From Tubulanus polymorphus (Eukaryota; Nemertea; Palaeonemertea; Tubulaniformes; Tubulanidae), in assembly GCF_964204645.1 (NCBI RefSeq), contig NC_134036.1, positions 1,984,001 to 2,048,000 of the forward strand: a stretch of DNA of 64,000 nucleotides, given 5' to 3'. Each line of letters opens with the position of its first letter. Positions within the stretch are counted from its first letter, which is position 1. Below are positions 59,001 through 64,000 of this stretch, piece after piece. The notes under the pieces were generated by a model. That model was not told the DNA's origin. It saw nothing but the letters and a program-made list of their open reading frames with translations, and ran no database searches. Made by a program: the position numbers and the translations under genes.

Positions 59001-62000
59001 GAAATTCATGAACTTTTTATTCATACTTTCTTTTCATATTTTATTCATACTATCTTTTAATTCGAACTAAATAACTCTTTTTTACTTGTGGTATAGTATG
59101 CTTATGATATGGATTCGATTTACGTATCAATATTTTCATGTTGACGGGAGCCTGATGATGGCTAATAGCATTAGCCGAAACATTGCTCGTAGAACATTTG
59201 ATTTTTAGCTGAATTCATTGTGGGATTTGTCTCGTTATTCACCATACACGGATTGTGTATTTCCTTCTCATTTTCATGTTGGTTTTGAACAACTTAAATT
59301 TTGCGATTCTAATACCTTATTAACTTTAGATGACAGTAATACCTTCAATTTACATGTAAAATATGATCACTGCTGAAAGTGTAATAAGGAATATATATTT
59401 ACTCCAGTGACAATATTTTGATTCAAAGATTTAATTCAATCATCTAGTCCGAGTCTGTATGGTAAAACTTCTGGCTAACCAATAGCTAACCGAATACCGA
59501 CAAAAGAAGGTGGTCGCTTAAAAATTAGTTTATTTATGCAACAGGAATCTATCTTGATTTCAAGGGCACTTCAATTAATCGTTTCAATAGTGACCACTTC
59601 AAATTAGCCAGTAGTTTAAATGACCGAATTCAATCAACCGATTCGTATCCTAAGAATGAGAATTGTATCTAACCACAGTAGTCATTCTTCATCAAACGTT
59701 CGGTCATCATATTATACATCTATACATCATTACTATCATCTTCAGTTAATAGAAGTGCAATAAAATCTAGAATCTATGAGTTGAGTTTTTTTTAACATAA
59801 TAAATTGTGTTGATTTTATGTTAGTTAAATCAAATATTGGGAATATTTTACCGGGGGATTTTTACTTTGGGGATAATAAGCTAAATTATTTTATATCATC
59901 GGTTTTCATTAAGAAAAAAAACAACTATTAATCTTAACGTCACTTATATTTCTTTTGGAGCATTAAGATTCTTTCATTGAATTAAATATGTTATTTCGTA
60001 CAATAGTTCATGACAGTGCGTCATTCACGCTTATATGTACAAAACTTCTTTACAGAGTTCAAAATATAAACCAACAATCTCATCTCAAGCATGTACTAGC
60101 GCTGACGTTATGGGATAAAACCAAGTCTCGATTAATTGCCTAAAATGTGGGTACATTCATTCAAATCAGGACTAAAATACGCTTATATGAATATCTTGCT
60201 TGATATCATTTTACATTACGGGTGTCTCATAGGCCTGGTTTTACTTGTACATTGTCATCAATTGATTAAACATCCCAACTAACTTCTGTATTTACTCATG
60301 GCTTAATCACTGGTATTCAATATCTAGTCGGCTATAGAAAGACTAACCCGATAAAATTCCATTAACCGTTCGTCCAGAGTCGAACACTCGTTAATTCGCA
60401 ACGATTTTAAAGAAAGAAAATGATTGCATGAAATCTACTTTTCGTATCAATCGGCGTCCAATCACTTAAACCATCCTAAACACAGTAGTGTAGTAGTTTG
60501 TGTCTATTTGCTTTTGCTGATGTCATTTAACATAACAATGGAAATGTATTCGTTTATTTGGAAATTATATGAAGATATGGAGTAATCATGTGACAAATCA
60601 AATTATTACTGCAAGGCAAAACATAGCGCACTTCAGATATATGATATGGCCTTAAAGACTTTTCATATATTAACAGTCCAGTTTAACGTCTATTGATATG
60701 AATAGTCCAGTTTTGATATGACTGTCGCAACAGTTGGAATAAAACCTATGAAATCTAGGGGCATTTATCTCATGAAATTTAGATTTGAGATAATTGTATT
60801 GTATTGTGTGAGGATTAAACACTTCAATGGCTGGTGATTATTTGTGATGAAGTAATCAGTGAGATGGACTGTTGATGTAGCCTTGATTGAGGCACTCGGG
60901 TCAGATAATATTTTTACATAAAACAGTGCATTTGTTAAAGCAGAACACATGATTTTAAACTAGATATAAGTAGCTAAACCGTTAATTTTCATTCCTAACT
61001 TTTCATCACTCCCGATTATCAAAAATAATTCAACAGTTTGATTAACGGATAGTTGCAGTTAACAACATTTCTATCTGATAGAGAAGGTATACAGGTATAC
61101 AGAGGAACAAGAAAAGAACATCCAACTAGACACTGAAAAATCTTTATTCCGGTTTTTACCAGGGGCCTTTACCTTGGGGTATATTTAACTAGGGGATTTT
61201 TACTGAAAGGGACCTTTACGGGGCGAGTTTTTACCCGATCACATCGATTATTGAATGACATGTTCGATAAATCATGACAAAAACTGGTATCACTGGTACA
61301 ATTTGCTAATTTTCGCTATTCGGGTGGTTCTGTAGATTATTGGCTATACCGTTGGTAACTGACTAGCTATTTGTATCACTGATCGGACTGTGAAAATATA
61401 GCTTTGACAAAACCACAACGAGAAATGAATCAAATGCAATATTTTACTCGAAAACGAGCATAACCATGGATTCAGTAACGTTTTTTTACAATCCATGGCT
61501 GAAATGACGCTATTGAAAAAATCAATGAGAAATACTGCCTCCGATTTTTATGACTAAAATATAGGAATGAATTCCGAACAGAATCAAATCAGGTTGTTAT
61601 TATTGGTATTGTGTATACATTTCATTTATTAGATATTTCAAGTAATTCGTGTAATTAGGAAAAACTCGATCCAATAATGGGTTTTTCTTTCGGTTTTAAG
61701 TAATTTACAACTTACCAAATATGGACTACATGGTTTGACATTAAAACCAGTGAGCATTATGGTATCAAGTTCAACCAAAATTGATTACGATCGGCCTTTC
61801 GTAGAATCTCCCTGAAGGTCACAATTTTAGTAAATTGACCTTGGGAGGTTTAAACCTCCCGAATCCAATTAGCAAAATATCGGTCCTCTTTGTCGGTGAC
61901 AATAAAAGTACCCTGCGCGTAACTTTCTATTGTGCGCCTGCCGCGTTTTGGGCACGAGTAGCTTACGTAATCTTAATTGAAAGTTGAGATCACAGGCAGA

Positions 62001-62186
62001 TATTGAGGTCTATGGCCCACACATAACATCATAAATTGGTCAGGAAATAAAGTGTTTTGTGGTATAGATGACACGTTTGTACGATTTTACACTGTAAATT
62101 TATCATTTTTCAGGACTTTCAGGACCTAAAATCGGCAATATTTTTGATACAAACTGAGAAAGTATCAAAACATTTGAGAACGCGTT
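56048..62186. mobile_element. 6,139-bp inverted-repeat DNA element inserted in TR-6
   Basis: Terminal inverted repeats of about 400 bp (56048-56452 and 61779-62186) start AAC(A/G)CGTTC(C/T)CAAATG. CAAT is duplicated at the borders (56044-56047 and 62187-62190). The repeats share GGGAGGTTTAAACCTCCC and other blocks at roughly 85-90% similarity by eye. No ORF longer than about 90 codons, no transposase, so non-autonomous. A 4-bp duplication occurs in Chapaev-like and Ginger-like superfamilies among others; the superfamily is not assigned. The divergence between the repeats suggests the family is not brand new, although this insertion interrupts a recently duplicated gene. Confidence 0.9.
56453..61778. 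other. Interior of the 6.1-kb element, noncoding
   Basis: No supported gene. Holds at least four hairpins built on CCATGGACTCTAAAACG (56554-56592, 56969-56997, 58105-58152, 61464-61498), a promoter-like stretch (CCAAT box near 57070, TATAAATA at 57183-57190), a TGATGATGGC...GCCGAAAC motif at 59152-59181, and G-run/T-run motifs such as GGGGGATTTTTAC (about 58807-58860, 59852-59870 and 61157-61236). Confidence 0.6.
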
Positions 62187-62734
62187 CAATGTGGAAGATT
62201 CCGGACTAACATTTGATCCACTTGCGGGGTCCCCGTGTATAATCAATGATAAACATGTATTACTATCGGTAAACTCTGGGACTGGTAACAAAGGAGCCGT
62301 GATTAGTATGAGATATAATGATGAGGGGTTTATAGATCACCCGCGTATAGTATTGAACTCTACTGACAGTGTGACAGGTGAGATACACAAAATATGTGAC
62401 AGTAACACTGTAGTTATCCGTCACTTGGATAACAGTAATAAACCGGACTCACTGCGAGTTTATAATATAAACACTGTACTCACTCGTACAAAATAGAAAT
62501 TCGGTTTTAATCAAACATGATATAACACGTTTCATCAAGGATTAAATCCATAGATAGTCAAAATATGTGGATTTTTTAAAAGTTAAAGAATGTATCTTTT
62601 TAGGACCTGTTTATGGAATGAGACTCTCATTCATTCTATTACGTAATATATCATAACAGAAAAAAAAAAACTTAAGAAGAAAGAATTTGACGAAAGAAGT
62701 CATTACTATTAGAATTATTGTGAGAATGTAATCA

Positions 62735-62937
62735 ATGCCGTGATTAGTATGAGATATAATGATGAGGGGTTTATAGATCATCCGCGTATAGTATTGAACT
62801 CTGCAGACAATGCGACATTAGAGATACACAAAGTGTGTGACAGTAACACTGTAGTTATCCATCACCGGGATATCAGTAGTAAACAGGACTCACTGCGAGC
62901 TTATAATATAAACACTGTACTCACTCGTACACAATAA
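62735..62937 (+). pseudogene. Duplicated C-terminal TR fragment after TR-6
   Basis: Same GTAATCAAT|GCCGTGATTAG junction as after TR-2 and TR-4; open to LTRTQ. Decayed third copy at about 62963-63068. Confidence 0.85.
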
Positions 62938-64000
62938 AAACCCTAAACGCTCTGTAAGTTGGACATTAGACATATATGAAGTGTGTAACAGTTTGAGTTA
63001 TCCGTCACTAGGATAAAAGTAATAAACCGAATAATGTAAACACTTCATAAAATAGAAACCAGTTTTAACCTGATTTTATATCAAGTATGAGACTAACGGT
63101 TACGATAACGTCTAGTGATTTAGCGTTTGACGACACGAATGTCTGTGTAATTAAATCGCTAATAAAGTCGTACATTTAACGGGGATTTCAAAAAGCCGTT
63201 TTGAGGTTTAACTAATTTATCAAAGAATGAATTATTTTAAGTAGTTAAGAAAAGTTAACTTGAAATCTATTTCAAAGCACATTCATAATTTTGGTGAAAG
63301 TGGGGCGCAAGTTCTTAATGGTAAATACGTAATCCACGCTTAAAATTAAGTTCCTAGTAGCGGTTTTATAGACTGGTATTAACTTTGGTCTGGGGGTTAA
63401 CTTTATTCATTTTCAATTGTGTTAACCCCCGGGTTGAAGTTGACACCAGTCTATAAAATAAGCCCCTTTAGTTTTATTCCCACGAAATTTTCTGAGCATG
63501 TTCACTCAACAAAACAGGAAAATGATCTGAAATTCTTTTTTGAGATTTGACGTTATTATGGGCTGTTTCTTGTGAAGCAAAATCAAATCACTGAGTTGAG
63601 GAGTTCTACCCTAATCTGTTAGTAATAATTGGAACTTATGGGATTTTCCGACTCACTAAGTTTTCGACTTTGACATGTTAAACTAATTATGATATAACAC
63701 GTTTCATTCGGGATTCAATCCATATATAGTCAAAATGTGGATTTTTTAAAAGTGAAAGAATTTAAGGTTTTTTGAAACCTGTTTGCGGAATGTGACTTTT
63801 CAGTCATACTATTACGTAAGATAATATAAAAGAAAAGAGACTAAAAGTTGAGAAGAGAAAATTTTTATGAAAAAAGTAATTATCATTAGAATTATTGTAA
63901 GAATGTAATCAATCATGATTGTATTGTTAAAAAACTAATATATTGACGAAATGATAATTATTAGAATTATAATAATAATGTGATTAACTATAATTGTATC
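62938..64000. other. Class B intergenic region, runs off the right edge
   Basis: Duplicate of 29605-30700, with the palindromic MITE at about 63358-63466 and the extra 3' UTR copy from about 63690. It implies a further TR gene to the right of the window. Confidence 0.65.

Larger units (their letters stand above)
54438..62496 (+). pseudogene. TR-6: class B TR gene split by a 6.1-kb insertion
   Basis: Exon 1 is 54438-54716. Exon 2 starts at 54827 and is broken after codons ...LISFIN at 56047; coding resumes at 62191 (GTG GAA GAT TCC) and ends at 62496. The two parts of exon 2 (1,221 and 306 nt) sum to 1,527 nt, exactly the exon 2 length of TR-4. The read-through product would be 522 aa ending at 56116, lacking the last propeller-like blades. 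Five repeat units, class B exon 1 and TR-4-type linker. The segment after the insertion (SVTGEIHKIC, ending TRTK) resembles TR-3 more than TR-4, so the copy is mosaic. The insertion probably inactivates it, unless the element is spliced out. Confidence 0.88.

Overview
This is animal nuclear DNA: it has spliced genes with GT/AG introns, TATA boxes, CR1/L2-type LINE fragments, MITEs and minisatellites, and no bacterial gene organisation. A marine invertebrate, probably a lophotrochozoan, fits the LINE type and the style of the gene families, but the sequence alone does not settle the taxon.

Region 1 (about 1-16.2 kb). The left edge holds the first coding exon of an isochorismatase-domain gene (ISOC1 family) on the minus strand. 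Head-to-head with it is a tandem cluster of three Ly6/uPAR-type genes (signal peptide, ten-cysteine LU domain, GPI-type tail; four exons). Ly6-1 is broken (start codon lost, exon 3 frameshifted). Ly6-2 looks intact. Ly6-3 is intact, has two alternative second exons, and carries a 2,956-bp virus-like mobile element in intron 1. That element has 6-bp target duplications, 5'-AG/CT-3' ends, terminal inverted repeats whose tips are themselves palindromes, and four small AT-rich ORFs, including a frameshifted HNH nuclease and viral-style zinc-finger and membrane peptides. It resembles a miniature Polinton/virophage-like element without polymerase or integrase. The flanks hold a dead LINE with a nested MITE, 23-bp minisatellites and a relic Ly6 last exon.

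Region 2 (about 16.2-64 kb). A tandem array carries six copies of a two-exon gene family that I do not recognise, here called TR-1 to TR-6. The protein has a novel N-terminal region, a 13-residue Cys-Cys/Phe-Cys repeat present 5, 8, 15, 5, 13 and 5 times, a variable linker, and a C-terminal beta-propeller-like (NHL-like) region. The duplicated unit is about 13.0-13.8 kb and contains two TR genes with different flanks. Class A (TR-1, 3, 5) is followed by a 1.3-kb foldback element, a 5'-truncated LINE and a 45-bp minisatellite with higher-order structure. Class B (TR-2, 4, 6) is followed by duplicated 3'-terminal gene fragments and a small palindromic MITE. Exon 1 follows the A/B class but the exon 2 linker does not, which points to gene conversion. 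TR-6 is split by a 6,139-bp inverted-repeat element flanked by the 4-bp duplication CAAT.

The TR family combines a variable-length coiled stalk, a diversified propeller surface, fast tandem turnover and mosaicism. It is the best candidate here for an undescribed recognition-type system; that function is inference from architecture only.
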